A stretch of 10,116 nucleotides of DNA from Phycisphaerales bacterium (GTDB lineage Bacteria; Planctomycetota; Phycisphaerae; Phycisphaerales; UBA1924): contig JAIEQQ010000348.1 in assembly GCA_019747615.1 (NCBI GenBank), forward strand, positions 1 to 10,116, given 5' to 3'. Positions 1 through 7,700 of the stretch are shown here, piece after piece (position 1 is the stretch's first letter; the number at the start of each line of letters is the position of its first letter). The position numbers were made by a program, and so were the translations under genes. Below the pieces are notes generated by a model. The model searched no databases. It had not been told where the DNA came from and saw only the letters and a list, made by a program, of their open reading frames with translations.

Positions 1-1083
1 AAAGAGTTCGAGTCGTTCGGGGCTTCGCGGTTTGTGATCTTTCCGCGCAACCCGCGCGAGACGCCCAACCGCTACTCGCCCCAGCAGATCCAGCTCAAGC
101 TGCGCGAGGCGAGATTGCTGGAGCGCACCTGCCCGTCGATCGCACGCCTGACGCCCGTCAAGAGCTTTGTCGCGCAGGTGCAGTTCGGCGATCGCGTGGA
201 GCAGAACGTCCGCATCACCGGTATGGACGAAGACTGGCACATCATCGAGGGCCGCACGATCATCGCCGGGCGGCCGTTCTCTCGCATCGACGAAGAGGAG
301 CAGCGCGCCGTCTGCATCGTCAACGACAAGGCGGTCGAGGAACTGCTGCTGGACAAGGAGCCCTCGTCGCAATCGATCCTCGTCGGCGGGCGCAAGTTCA
401 TGGTCGTGGGCGTGGTGGAGACCAAGACGTTGCCGACGATCTTCGGTGGTGGCGAGCCGCTGTCGGAGGTGTACATCCCGTTCTCGGCCGCCAACGCGAT
501 GAAGCCCGAGCCGATCTTCGGCCTGTTCATTCAGGGCACGATGACCTCGCCCGACGCGTTTGATGATCTTGAGGCCGAGGTGCGCTCGGCCTTGCGGCGC
601 GTGCGCGAGCTGAAGCCCGACGACCCGGACACGTTCTTGGTGCGGGCCACCGAGCAGGCCATCAGCAGCATCAACCGCGTGAGCGTCGGCCTCACGATCG
701 CCGCGACCTGCATTGTTACGATCTCGCTGATCGTCGGCGGTGTAGGCATCATGAACATCATGCTCGCCAGCGTGAGCGAACGCACGCGCGAGATCGGTCT
801 TCGAAAGGCGGTCGGCGCGCCGCCGATCGTGATCCTGACGCAGTTCCTTGTTGAGGCCGTCGTGCTGTGTCTTTCGGGTGCGCTCATCGGCCTTCTGGTG
901 GGCTATGGCTTGATCGCCGGGCTGCGCGCGATCCCCGACGGGCCGATGGCGGGTGCCAGCGTGCCCGGCTGGGCGGTGGCGTTGTCGGTGGGCTTCAGCG
1001 CGTTCACGGGCATCGTGTTCGGCATGTTCCCGGCGATCAAAGCCGCGCGGCTTGATCCGATCGAGGCGCTCAGGCACGAGTGA
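1..1083 (+). CDS. MacB/FtsX-type ABC transporter permease, 5' end missing
   Basis: This is the inner-membrane permease of a MacB-like tripartite exporter, which in this family couples ATP hydrolysis to substrate passage into an outer-membrane channel. The reading frame is open from base 1, so the gene is cut by the window edge; 360 residues are visible. Separate MacB-type permeases have about 400 residues, so probably only the N-terminal membrane helix and some flanking sequence are missing. The visible first half is the extracytoplasmic MacB_PCD-type domain (for example RITGMDEDWHIIEGR and FMVVGVVETK). The C-terminal third is an FtsX domain: a helix around TIAATCIVTISLIVGGVGIM, then the hallmark ASVSERTREIGLRKAVGA, two more helices, and the family ending PAIKAARLDPIEALRHE. 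The stop is 22 nt before the TolC-like gene, which indicates one operon. The substrate cannot be inferred. Family assignment is confident. Confidence 0.93.
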   Translation, partial: KEFESFGASRFVIFPRNPRETPNRYSPQQIQLKLREARLLERTCPSIARLTPVKSFVAQVQFGDRVEQNVRITGMDEDWHIIEGRTIIAGRPFSRIDEEEQRAVCIVNDKAVEELLLDKEPSSQSILVGGRKFMVVGVVETKTLPTIFGGGEPLSEVYIPFSAANAMKPEPIFGLFIQGTMTSPDAFDDLEAEVRSALRRVRELKPDDPDTFLVRATEQAISSINRVSVGLTIAATCIVTISLIVGGVGIMNIMLASVSERTREIGLRKAVGAPPIVILTQFLVEAVVLCLSGALIGLLVGYGLIAGLRAIPDGPMAGASVPGWAVALSVGFSAFTGIVFGMFPAIKAARLDPIEALRHE

Positions 1084-1105
1084 AGTGGGGGGAACGAACG
1101 CGAAC
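1084..1105 (+). promoter_or_regulatory. Shine-Dalgarno-like G-run before the TolC-like gene
   Basis: The 22-nt gap holds the purine-rich run GTGGGGGGAA (1086-1095), which ends 10 nt before the ATG at 1106. It supports 1106 as the start over the upstream in-frame start at 953 inside the permease gene. A second ATG lies at 1112 and a third at 1136. Confidence 0.4.
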
Positions 1106-2905
1106 ATGAACATGACCGTGAAAAGGAATGTGCGGATGGGTGGCGCGCCGGTGCGGGGTTGCGTGTATGCGCTCGTGGTTGGCGCTGGTGTTGCGGGGGT
1201 GATTGGCGGGTGCTCGGCCATCGGCCCGCTCGGCGAGGCCGAGGCGGACTTTGGGCGGCACGCGAGCGAAGAGCGGCTGCGTCGGATTGATCGGCTGGCG
1301 ATCGATCGCTTCAAGGCCATCACGCCCGAGCCCGCGCCGGCCACCAGCGGGAGCGAAGTCAATGGCGGCGTCGCGCCGGCCGCGGACCTCTCGGCGGCCA
1401 AGGCGCAGGAGACGATCCGTCGGTTTCAAGAGGCGGCCAAGAGCCGCGACACCGTCGAGCTGTCGCTGGAGCAGGCCCGGGCCGAGGTGCTGCGGAACAA
1501 CCTCAATCTCAAAGTAGCGCTGATCGATCCGACGATCGCGCGCGAGACGTTGAACGCCGAGCGGGCGAAGTTCGAGGCGGTCTTCACACCGTTCGCTTCG
1601 TTTGCGTCCAACGACCCGGCGCGGCTCGGGGGCCCAATCGGCACGCCCAACGCCCGCAGCGATCTGGCCCAGATCGGCACCGGCGTCAGCATCCCGCTGC
1701 GCACCGGCGGGCGCGTGAATGTCGATCTTGCGCAGGCGATTAGCGATACCAACAGCCCGCTGGACACCGCGGGAGAAACGCAGTCGCCGTCGGTCGGCGT
1801 GTCGGTCAGCCAGCCGCTGCTCCGCGGCGGCGGGCGGCGCGTGAACACCGCGTCGATCGTCATCGCCGGTTACAACCAGCAGATCGTCGAGTCGCGCACC
1901 AAGCTTGAGGTCATCTCGCAACTGGCGCAGGTCGAGCGGGCCTACTGGCGCCTCGGCGCCGCTCAGAAGGAGCTTCGCGTGCGCCAGCAGCAGTACGAGC
2001 TGGCGACGGAGCTTCTGGCCAAGGCCGAGCGCCGGCGAGAGCGGGGCCTTGTGACCGGGGTCGAAATCACCCGCGCGCAGGCCGGCGTGGCATCTCGCTT
2101 GGATGACATCATCAGCAGCGAGACCTCCCTGCTCATCGTTCAGAGGGACATCAAGCGGCTGATCAACACCCCGGGCCTGTCGATGGCCGACGGCGCGCTG
2201 CTGAATCCCACGACCGACGCCAGCCCGGTGGAGTATCGCCTTGATGAACGCGCGCCGGAGCTGGTCGCGCTGGCCTCGGCGCAGCGGATGGAGTTGCTGG
2301 AGTCCGAACTGCAAGCCCTGGCCGACGGCGTGAACATCGATGTCGCCAAGAACGCGGTCCTGCCCGGGCTCGATCTCACCGGCTCGTATTCATCCGCTGG
2401 CATCGGCACCTCAACCGGCGCGGCATACTCCACGCTCGGTGAGAATCGCTTCTCGTCGTACTCGGTCGGCATCCGGGGTGAGGTGCCCATCGGCAACGAG
2501 AGCGCCGAGAGCCGCTACCGGCGCGCGATCCTCACGCGCGTGCAGCGTCTGGCGACAATCGACGCACGCCGCCAGTCGATCGAGCAGGACGTGCTGGACG
2601 CGATCGATCGCGTGCGCTCGGCCTGGCAGCGGATCATGGCGACGCGCCAGAGCGCGATCCTCGCCGGTCGGACGCTGGAGGCCGAGCAGCGGCTCTTTGA
2701 GGCGGGGTCTCGCACCGCGACGGACGTGCTCGACGCCGCGACGCGACTGGCCGACGCGCAGTCGGCGGAGATCCGAGCGCTAACGGACCACGAGGTGGCG
2801 CTGGTGGATCTGGCGGTGGCCACGGGCACGACGCTCGGAGGCGCCGGCGTGCTCTGGCGAGAGGAGTTGCCGGTCGGCACCACGCCGGAGGCGACGCCGA
2901 GATAA
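1106..2905 (+). CDS. TolC-family outer-membrane efflux lipoprotein
   Basis: This is the outer-membrane factor of the exporter, expected to form a trimeric beta-barrel with a long periplasmic alpha-helical tunnel. From the ATG at 1106 it has 599 residues. The N-terminus is basic (MNMTVKRNVR), followed by a hydrophobic stretch and the lipobox-like IGGC, with C36 as the likely lipidated residue and Ser at +2, which favours outer-membrane retention. Two OEP-type repeats follow. The first is around residues 110-330, with LSLEQARAEVLRNNLNLKVA, the strand-like SVGVSVSQPLLRGGGRRVNT and helices rich in Ala, Glu and Arg. The second is around 390-580, with AQRMELLESELQALADG, then PGLDLTGSYSSAG, and RRQSIEQDVLDAIDRVRSAW near its end. 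The frame also extends upstream to 953, but that part overlaps the permease and is not expected to be translated. TolC family is confident; lipidation is inferred. Confidence 0.92.
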   Translation: MNMTVKRNVRMGGAPVRGCVYALVVGAGVAGVIGGCSAIGPLGEAEADFGRHASEERLRRIDRLAIDRFKAITPEPAPATSGSEVNGGVAPAADLSAAKAQETIRRFQEAAKSRDTVELSLEQARAEVLRNNLNLKVALIDPTIARETLNAERAKFEAVFTPFASFASNDPARLGGPIGTPNARSDLAQIGTGVSIPLRTGGRVNVDLAQAISDTNSPLDTAGETQSPSVGVSVSQPLLRGGGRRVNTASIVIAGYNQQIVESRTKLEVISQLAQVERAYWRLGAAQKELRVRQQQYELATELLAKAERRRERGLVTGVEITRAQAGVASRLDDIISSETSLLIVQRDIKRLINTPGLSMADGALLNPTTDASPVEYRLDERAPELVALASAQRMELLESELQALADGVNIDVAKNAVLPGLDLTGSYSSAGIGTSTGAAYSTLGENRFSSYSVGIRGEVPIGNESAESRYRRAILTRVQRLATIDARRQSIEQDVLDAIDRVRSAWQRIMATRQSAILAGRTLEAEQRLFEAGSRTATDVLDAATRLADAQSAEIRALTDHEVALVDLAVATGTTLGGAGVLWREELPVGTTPEATPR

Positions 2906-2950
2906 GCACGAGCGACGCTCGCGGTCAGGGCGACCTCCGTACCCTTACCC

Positions 2951-3427
2951 ATGAGTTCATCGATCGGCGTTGGCGACACGCTCCCGGATTTCGTGGTGAC
3001 CGATCATCGCGGACAGACGCTGCGCTCCGCGGACCTTCGCGGCAAGTGGCTCGTGCTGTTCTTCTACCCAAAGGACAACACGCCCGCGTGCACCGCCCAA
3101 GCCTGCTCGATGCGCGATCAGTACGAGGACTTCCTGCGGTTGAATGCGACAGTCATCGGCGTGAGCGCCGACAGCGATCAGTCGCACGAAGGCTTCGCGT
3201 CGAAGCATCGGCTCCCGTTCCCGATCGTCTCGGACAAAGGCGGCCACCTGCGGAAGCTCCTGGGCGTCCCGAAGCAGTGGTTTGTGCTGCCGGGCCGCGT
3301 GACCTACGTCGTCGATCCCACCGGCGTCGTCCGCGGCATGTTCACCGCGTGGATCAACGTCCAGCAGCACATCAAGAACGCCATGCAGACGATCGCCGAC
3401 GGCCAGCCCAACGCTCAGCCCAAGTGA
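2951..3427 (+). CDS. bcp: PrxQ/Bcp-type thioredoxin-dependent peroxiredoxin
   Basis: This 158-residue protein is a thiol peroxidase that reduces H2O2 and organic hydroperoxides in the cytoplasm, normally recycled by thioredoxin. Length and order of motifs match the Bcp/PrxQ subfamily. The start is GVGDTLPDFVVTDHRG; the active-site segment FFYPKDNTPACTAQAC has peroxidatic C47 after T44 and P45 and resolving C52 five residues later, the PrxQ arrangement; GVSADS follows at 70-75; R116 in GRVTYVVDPTG fits the conserved active-site arginine. Ala replaces the usual Gly in TPGC. There is no signal peptide. The ATG at 2951 lacks a clear Shine-Dalgarno sequence. It lies 45 nt after the TolC-like gene, close enough for read-through, although an efflux role is not implied. 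Confidence 0.93.
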   Translation: MSSSIGVGDTLPDFVVTDHRGQTLRSADLRGKWLVLFFYPKDNTPACTAQACSMRDQYEDFLRLNATVIGVSADSDQSHEGFASKHRLPFPIVSDKGGHLRKLLGVPKQWFVLPGRVTYVVDPTGVVRGMFTAWINVQQHIKNAMQTIADGQPNAQPK

Positions 3428-3452
3428 TCGATCGCTCCACGACATCGAGCGA

Positions 3453-3477
3453 CGGCGGAGTGCGATAACTCGCGCCG
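3453..3477 (+). terminator. Terminator-like hairpin after the peroxiredoxin gene
   Basis: CGGCGGAGT (3453-3461) pairs with ACTC (3468-3471) and CGCCG (3473-3477) across the loop GCGATA, with a single bulged G at 3472, giving a 9-bp stem. It starts 26 nt after the stop codon. There is no downstream U-tract, so intrinsic termination is uncertain. Its place between the peroxiredoxin stop and the kinase promoter is right for a transcript end. Confidence 0.4.
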
Positions 3478-3485
3478 CCGGTGGC

Positions 3486-3514
3486 TTGTACGTTTGGACG
3501 TTGTGTGGTATCTT
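3486..3514 (+). promoter_or_regulatory. Candidate sigma70-type promoter for the kinase gene, extended -10
   Basis: TTGTAC (3486-3491) is separated by 17 bp from TATCTT (3509-3514), and TGG immediately precedes the -10, forming an extended -10 element. The surrounding 40 bp are clearly richer in A and T than the flanking genes. The predicted transcript starts near 3521. The 12-mer GTGTGGTATCTT recurs with one change in front of the protease gene on the other strand, which strengthens the call. Confidence 0.5.
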
Positions 3515-3520
3515 TTGTGA

Positions 3521-3749
3521 CTCTCGGTCGAGACCTGGTGTATTGGCGCGGGATCTGCCGCGTCGTGCATCAGAACGCGATTTCGGCCGTATGGCTTCGC
3601 GGGATTGGTCGTGGGCAAGTGACGATGGATGGAACTTGCTCGCCTATCCTCTCAACCGCTCTGGCGGGACGCGTCGCTCTGACGCATCGAACCCGCCTCC
3701 CGCTCTGTCCCTCGCCCTCACCACCGACCCACTCAGGATTTCTCTGCCC
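3521..3749 (+). other. Leader region of the kinase gene, no convincing gene
   Basis: About 230 nt lie between the predicted transcription start and the kinase start codon. The kinase frame stays open through this stretch (an in-frame ATG lies at 3591), but the encoded residues are low in conserved character, rich in Arg, Ser and Pro, and match no domain I know. I therefore treat it as untranslated leader. One hairpin is visible: GCGTC (3671-3675) with GACGC (3681-3685), extended by two further pairs past a mismatch. No riboswitch class is recognisable. Confidence 0.4.
3735..3738 (+). promoter_or_regulatory. Shine-Dalgarno sequence that sets the kinase start
   Basis: AGGA at 3735-3738 lies 11 nt before GTG 3750. 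No comparable site precedes the upstream in-frame ATG at 3591, so this supports the GTG start. Confidence 0.45.
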
Positions 3750-4637
3750 GTGCATATCTACAAGCCCGGAGACATGGTTGAAGGCTTCCGCGTCATGTCC
3801 GAACTGGGCAAGGGCGCGGCATCGGTCATCTACCTTGTCCAAGACCCCAAATCCAAACAGATCTGGGCTCTCAAGCACGTCGCCAAGGTCACCGAGAAGG
3901 ACGAGCGGTTCCTTGAGCAGACCGAGAGCGAGTACAACATCGCCCGCCAGCTCGATCACCCCGGCCTCCGCCGCGTGGATCGGATGATCAAGAAGAAGTC
4001 CGGCCTGCTCAGCGTCAGCGAGCTGTTCCTAGTGATGGAACTCGTCGACGGCATCAGCGTTGACCGCTCACCGCCCAAGACGTTCGAGCAGGCGGCCGAG
4101 ATCTTCGAATCCACCGCACGCGCGATGGCCTACATGCACGCCAAGGGCTTTGTCCACGCGGACATGAAGCCAAACAACATCATCGTCGACGGCGCGGGCA
4201 ACACCAAGGTCATCGACCTCGGCCAGTCCTGTACGGTTGGCACCGTGAAGAAACGCATCCAGGGCACGCCGGATTACATCGCCCCCGAGCAGGTTCACCG
4301 CCGCCCGATCACCGAGAAGACCGATGTCTACAACCTCGGCGCGACGATGTACTGGGCGCTGACGCGCAAGCACGTCCCCACGGCGCTGGGCAAGGAAGAC
4401 TCCTTGCTGGGCACCGTGGACGACAAGCTCATGATCAAGCCCAAGCGGCCCATCGAGCTCAACGCCCGCGTCCCCGAACACTTCGACAAGCTCATCATGG
4501 AGTGCGTCGAGATCGAACCCGCCATGCGTCCCAGCGGCATGAACGAAGTCGCCGACCGCCTCTCGGTCCTCCGCGGCAAGCTGCTTCAGGAAGCCACGCT
4601 CCGCAAGAGCGGCTCCTTTCGACGCGTCAGCCAGTGA
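3750..4637 (+). CDS. Hanks-type serine/threonine protein kinase, soluble
   Basis: This is a eukaryotic-like protein kinase that transfers phosphate from ATP to Ser/Thr of target proteins in the cytoplasm. From GTG 3750 it has 295 residues, nearly all kinase domain. Visible elements: glycine loop LGKGAASVIYLV (19-30), lysine K42 in WALK, helix-C glutamate E61, catalytic loop FVHADMKPNN with D138, K140 and N143, metal-binding DLG (156-158), GTPDYIAPEQ (172-181) and DVYNLG (192-197). All catalytic residues are present, so it should be active. The catalytic loop reads HAD in place of HRD, and DLG replaces DFG. There is no transmembrane helix, PASTA, WD40 or other sensor domain, so its signal must come from a partner. 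The short tail RKSGSFRRVSQ is basic and Ser-rich. The gene runs alone from its own promoter and converges on the protease gene. The kinase call is firm; the start is less certain. Confidence 0.92.
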   Translation: MHIYKPGDMVEGFRVMSELGKGAASVIYLVQDPKSKQIWALKHVAKVTEKDERFLEQTESEYNIARQLDHPGLRRVDRMIKKKSGLLSVSELFLVMELVDGISVDRSPPKTFEQAAEIFESTARAMAYMHAKGFVHADMKPNNIIVDGAGNTKVIDLGQSCTVGTVKKRIQGTPDYIAPEQVHRRPITEKTDVYNLGATMYWALTRKHVPTALGKEDSLLGTVDDKLMIKPKRPIELNARVPEHFDKLIMECVEIEPAMRPSGMNEVADRLSVLRGKLLQEATLRKSGSFRRVSQ

Positions 4638-4701
4638 GTGAGCAGTGCCGAGCGATGAGTGCCGAGTGCTGAGAGGGAAGGCACTGGGCAATCGGTAATC
4701 G
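4636..4701. repeat. Degenerate 7-nt tandem repeats in the convergent gap
   Basis: Six heptamers run in register from the kinase stop: GAGTGAG, CAGTGCC, GAGCGAT, GAGTGCC, GAGTGCT, GAGAGGG (4636-4677). After 10 bases come two more of another type, GCAATCG and GTAATCG (4688-4701). The pattern is clear by eye but imperfect. It is non-coding apart from the stop codon overlap. Confidence 0.6.
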
Positions 4702-4718
4702 TGGAGATAAATGAGACA

Positions 4719-4746
4719 AGACCCCGACGCGCGTGCGTCGGGGTCT
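4719..4746. terminator. Probable bidirectional terminator hairpin between convergent genes
   Basis: AGACCCCGACGC (4719-4730) and GCGTCGGGGTCT (4735-4746) form a perfect 12-bp stem around the loop GCGT. It lies 81 nt after the kinase stop and 39 nt beyond the protease stop, where both converging transcripts need to end. The + strand continues CTTGCTG and the - strand TTGTCTC, so neither side has a proper U-tract; the stem strength and position carry the call. Confidence 0.75.
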
Positions 4747-4785
4747 CTTGCTGATGGTTGAAAGCTGGCCGCTGAAGGCGCCCGC

Positions 4786-7700
4786 TTACTTATCTTCCGG
4801 CGCAATGCCCAGGCCGCTGCGGTTCGGGCTCGCCGGGCGCTTGGGCTGCGTGATCGGTGACGCCGCGATCTCCTTCAGCATCAGGTCGATCGCGGCGTCG
4901 AGTTGCGGGTCGCCGCCGGAGACCATCTTCGACGGGTCGTCGATGACGACGATGTCCGGGTCGGTGCCGTGGCCTTCGATGCCCCAGGTGCCGTCCTTCT
5001 CATAGAAGCCGAAGGAGGGCACGCTGATCGAGCCGCCATCGATGAGCGGGGGGTTGGCGGTGATGCCGACCAGGCCGCCCCAGGTGCGCGTGCCGATCAG
5101 CTTGCCGAGCTTGTTGTGCTTGAACAGCCAGGGGAACATGTCGCCGCCGGAGCCGGCGAGGCCGTTGATGAGCATCACCTTGTGGCCCTGATGGCCGTCC
5201 GGCGGCCAGACCCAGTCCTTGCCATCGCGCCGCGCCCAGTAGTTGGTGACGGGCCGGTTGAGCATTTCGATGAAGCGCGTGGGGATCTGGCCGCCGCCGT
5301 TCCATCGCTCGTCGATGATCAGCGCATCGCGATCGCGCTGGCCGGCAAACTGGCGGAACAAATCGTTCTGCCCGTCCACGCCGGTGTTGGGGACATAGAT
5401 GTAGCCGACCTTGCCGCCGGACTTCTCGTCGACGTACTTGCGGTTCTTCTCGATCCACGCGCGATAGCGCAGGCCCGAGTCAACGCCGGTGGGCCGGACG
5501 GTGACTTCGCGAGCGTTCGAGTCGATCACCGGCGAGGTGTTGACGGTCAGCACGGTGGTGCGCTCGCCGGTGCCGATGAACGACGCGAAGATGTCCTTGC
5601 TCGTGTCGATCGGGGTGCCGTTGACCGCCAGCAAGTAGTCGCCGACGTTGATGCGGTTCTTCTTGAGGCCGGGGCGTGAGAGCGGGCCGCGGGCGTCTGC
5701 GTCGTGATCGCCGCCCTGATAGATCGCGGTGATCTTGTAGGCGGCGTTTTCACCGACCTTGTCGAGGACGAAATCTGCGCCCAGGAGGCCGACGCTGATC
5801 TGCGGGCCGGGGCCCTCGACATCGCCGGTCCCTTGCAGATACGCGTGCCCGACGTTGAGCTCGCTGATCATCTCGGAGATGATGAAGTTGACGTCCTCGC
5901 GGCTGCTGGCGTCCTCAAGCATGCCGAGGTAGTGGGTCTTGACGTTGGCCCAGTTGACGCCGTGCATCGTGGGCTCGTAGAAGAAATCACGCTGGAGCCG
6001 CCACGCGTCGGTGACGAGCTGCTTCCACTGCTCTCGCGGGCGGACGAGCGTGCGCATGGACGAGGTGAAAGGGATCTGGGCCTTGCCGCCGCCCGCCGCG
6101 GCGTCGTGAATGACCAGGCCGCCGCCGCGTCGAACGAGGATCTTCTTGCCGTCAGCGCTGAGGGTGAACCCACCGGCACCGGCGAGCACGGTCTTCTCTT
6201 CGCGGGTCTCCTCGTTGATGTCGAAGATGCGGATGGAGGGGCCTTCGCCGCCGGTGCGACCGCTGGAGCGGATGTAGAGGAGCTTGTTGTCGTTGCTCAC
6301 GCTCAGGTTGCCGAAGTTGCCGCTGCCGATGGGCAGGAGGATGGCTCGCTGCTCGAAGCCGTCGAAATCGATCTTGATCTCCTTCTTGTCGTCGTCCTTC
6401 TTCGCGTCGTCCTTCTTCGCGTCGTCCTTCTTCGCGTCGTCCTTCTTCGCTTCGTCTTTCTTGGCCTCTTCCTTCTTTGGCTCGTCCTTCTTGGGCTCGT
6501 CCTTGGCCGGCTCATCGGCGACCATCTCGACGCTGGTGCGATCGCCCTTGATGGTGCCGTTGATCTCGCCGGAGGTCCAGGTTCCCGAGAGGCCCGTGCC
6601 CTCGATCGTTGCGGCGATGGTGACGCCGTTCGGCCCGACGCTGCCGCTGAGCGAGAGCTTGCCGGTGGCCTTGTCGATGGTGCCGTTGAACTCGACAGCG
6701 CCCAACGCGCTCATTGCCTTGGCGGTGACACTGGAGTCTGCCTTGACGCGGACGGTGAGTTGGAAGGGCAGGCCCTCGGGTGGGAGTGTGCCGCCGGTGG
6801 CGGTCAGAGACCAGACGGATTGCTCGACGGTGAGCGCCGCGGCGTCCTTCTTGGTGTCGTCCTTCTTCGGCTCGTCCTTGCTGTCGGCGGGCTTTGGTGC
6901 CGCGTCCTTCTTCGGCTCGCCTTTGTCGTCTTTCTTCTCGTCCTTCTTGTCGGCGGGCTTCTTCTTTTCGGCCTTGAGTTCCTCTTCGTCGAGCTTGACG
7001 TCAAAGGGGTTCTTCATCTCGGCGCGAAGCGGCGCCGCCAGGAGCTGATGCGTGGTGACATAGGCGAACGTCGTGTCGTTGTCGGCATAGGTCGGCGAGC
7101 CGAAGTTGCGGGCCGAGCGGTAGTAGAGATACTCGCCCTTGCGATCAAACGCAGGGCTGCCGCTGGAGAACATCGGGCTGGTCAGGCGCGTGTTCTTCGC
7201 GGCCTTGATGTTGTAGACCCAGACCGCCTCGTTCTGGTTGCCCTCGTCGGCGCGGTCATAGGCGAGCCAAGCCGAGTCGTGCGACCACGAGAGCGCGGGT
7301 TGATTGGCCCACGGGTCGGTGTCGATCGTCTTCAGTTCCGCCGTCACGGCCCCGGTGGTCTCGTCAACCTTCAGCGTCGCGAGCATGATCGCGCCGGCCT
7401 TGTCGGTGAACGCGATGTGCTTGGAATCCGGCGACCACGTCGGTGAGTACCGGAAGCCCGGGCCCATCTCGGTGAGCTTGAAGGCCTTGGCAGCCGGCGC
7501 GGGTGAAGGTTCTTCCTTCTTCGCGCTGTCCGTCGCCTCGCCCGCGGGCTTGTCCTTGGCGGCCTCGTCCTTCGGCGCCTCGTCCTTCTTGGCGTCGTCA
7601 GATTTCTTGTCATCCTTCTTGTCGCTCTTGTCGTCGTCTTTCTTCTCTGGCTCGGGGGGGGTGGGGGCCTTGGCGTCTGAGGCGCGAACCCAGAGTTCGT

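Noticed and set aside
953..1105. Earlier in-frame start for the TolC-like protein inside the permease gene
   Set aside because: It would add 51 residues ahead of the signal peptide and bury the lipobox, so the protein could not be exported normally.
1070..2314. A 414-residue open frame on the - strand opposite the TolC-like gene
   Set aside because: Its sequence is Arg/Gln/Leu-rich without motifs, while the + strand frame is a clear TolC homologue with an operon context.
2909..2935. Two small inverted repeats between the TolC-like and peroxiredoxin genes (CGAGC/GCTCG and GGTC/GACC)
   Set aside because: Stems of 5 and 4 bp are common by chance in GC-rich DNA, there is no U-tract, and the 45-nt gap leaves little room for a terminator plus promoter.
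3432..3452. Inverted repeat TCGCTC/GAGCGA just after the peroxiredoxin stop
   Set aside because: Only 6 bp with a 9-nt loop; the hairpin at 3453-3477 is stronger and better placed as a transcript end.
3486..3749. N-terminal extension of the kinase frame
   Set aside because: The extension matches no domain, contains the predicted promoter, and the GTG at 3750 has a Shine-Dalgarno sequence right before the usual kinase N-terminus. Translation from ATG 3591 cannot be fully excluded.
5704..7446. A 580-residue open frame on the + strand opposite the protease gene
   Set aside because: It mirrors the protease codons: Val/Leu-rich strings such as LLRVVLLRVVLLRVV are the complement of the Lys/Asp repeats. 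It contains no recognisable domain, and high GC content leaves long frames open opposite real genes.
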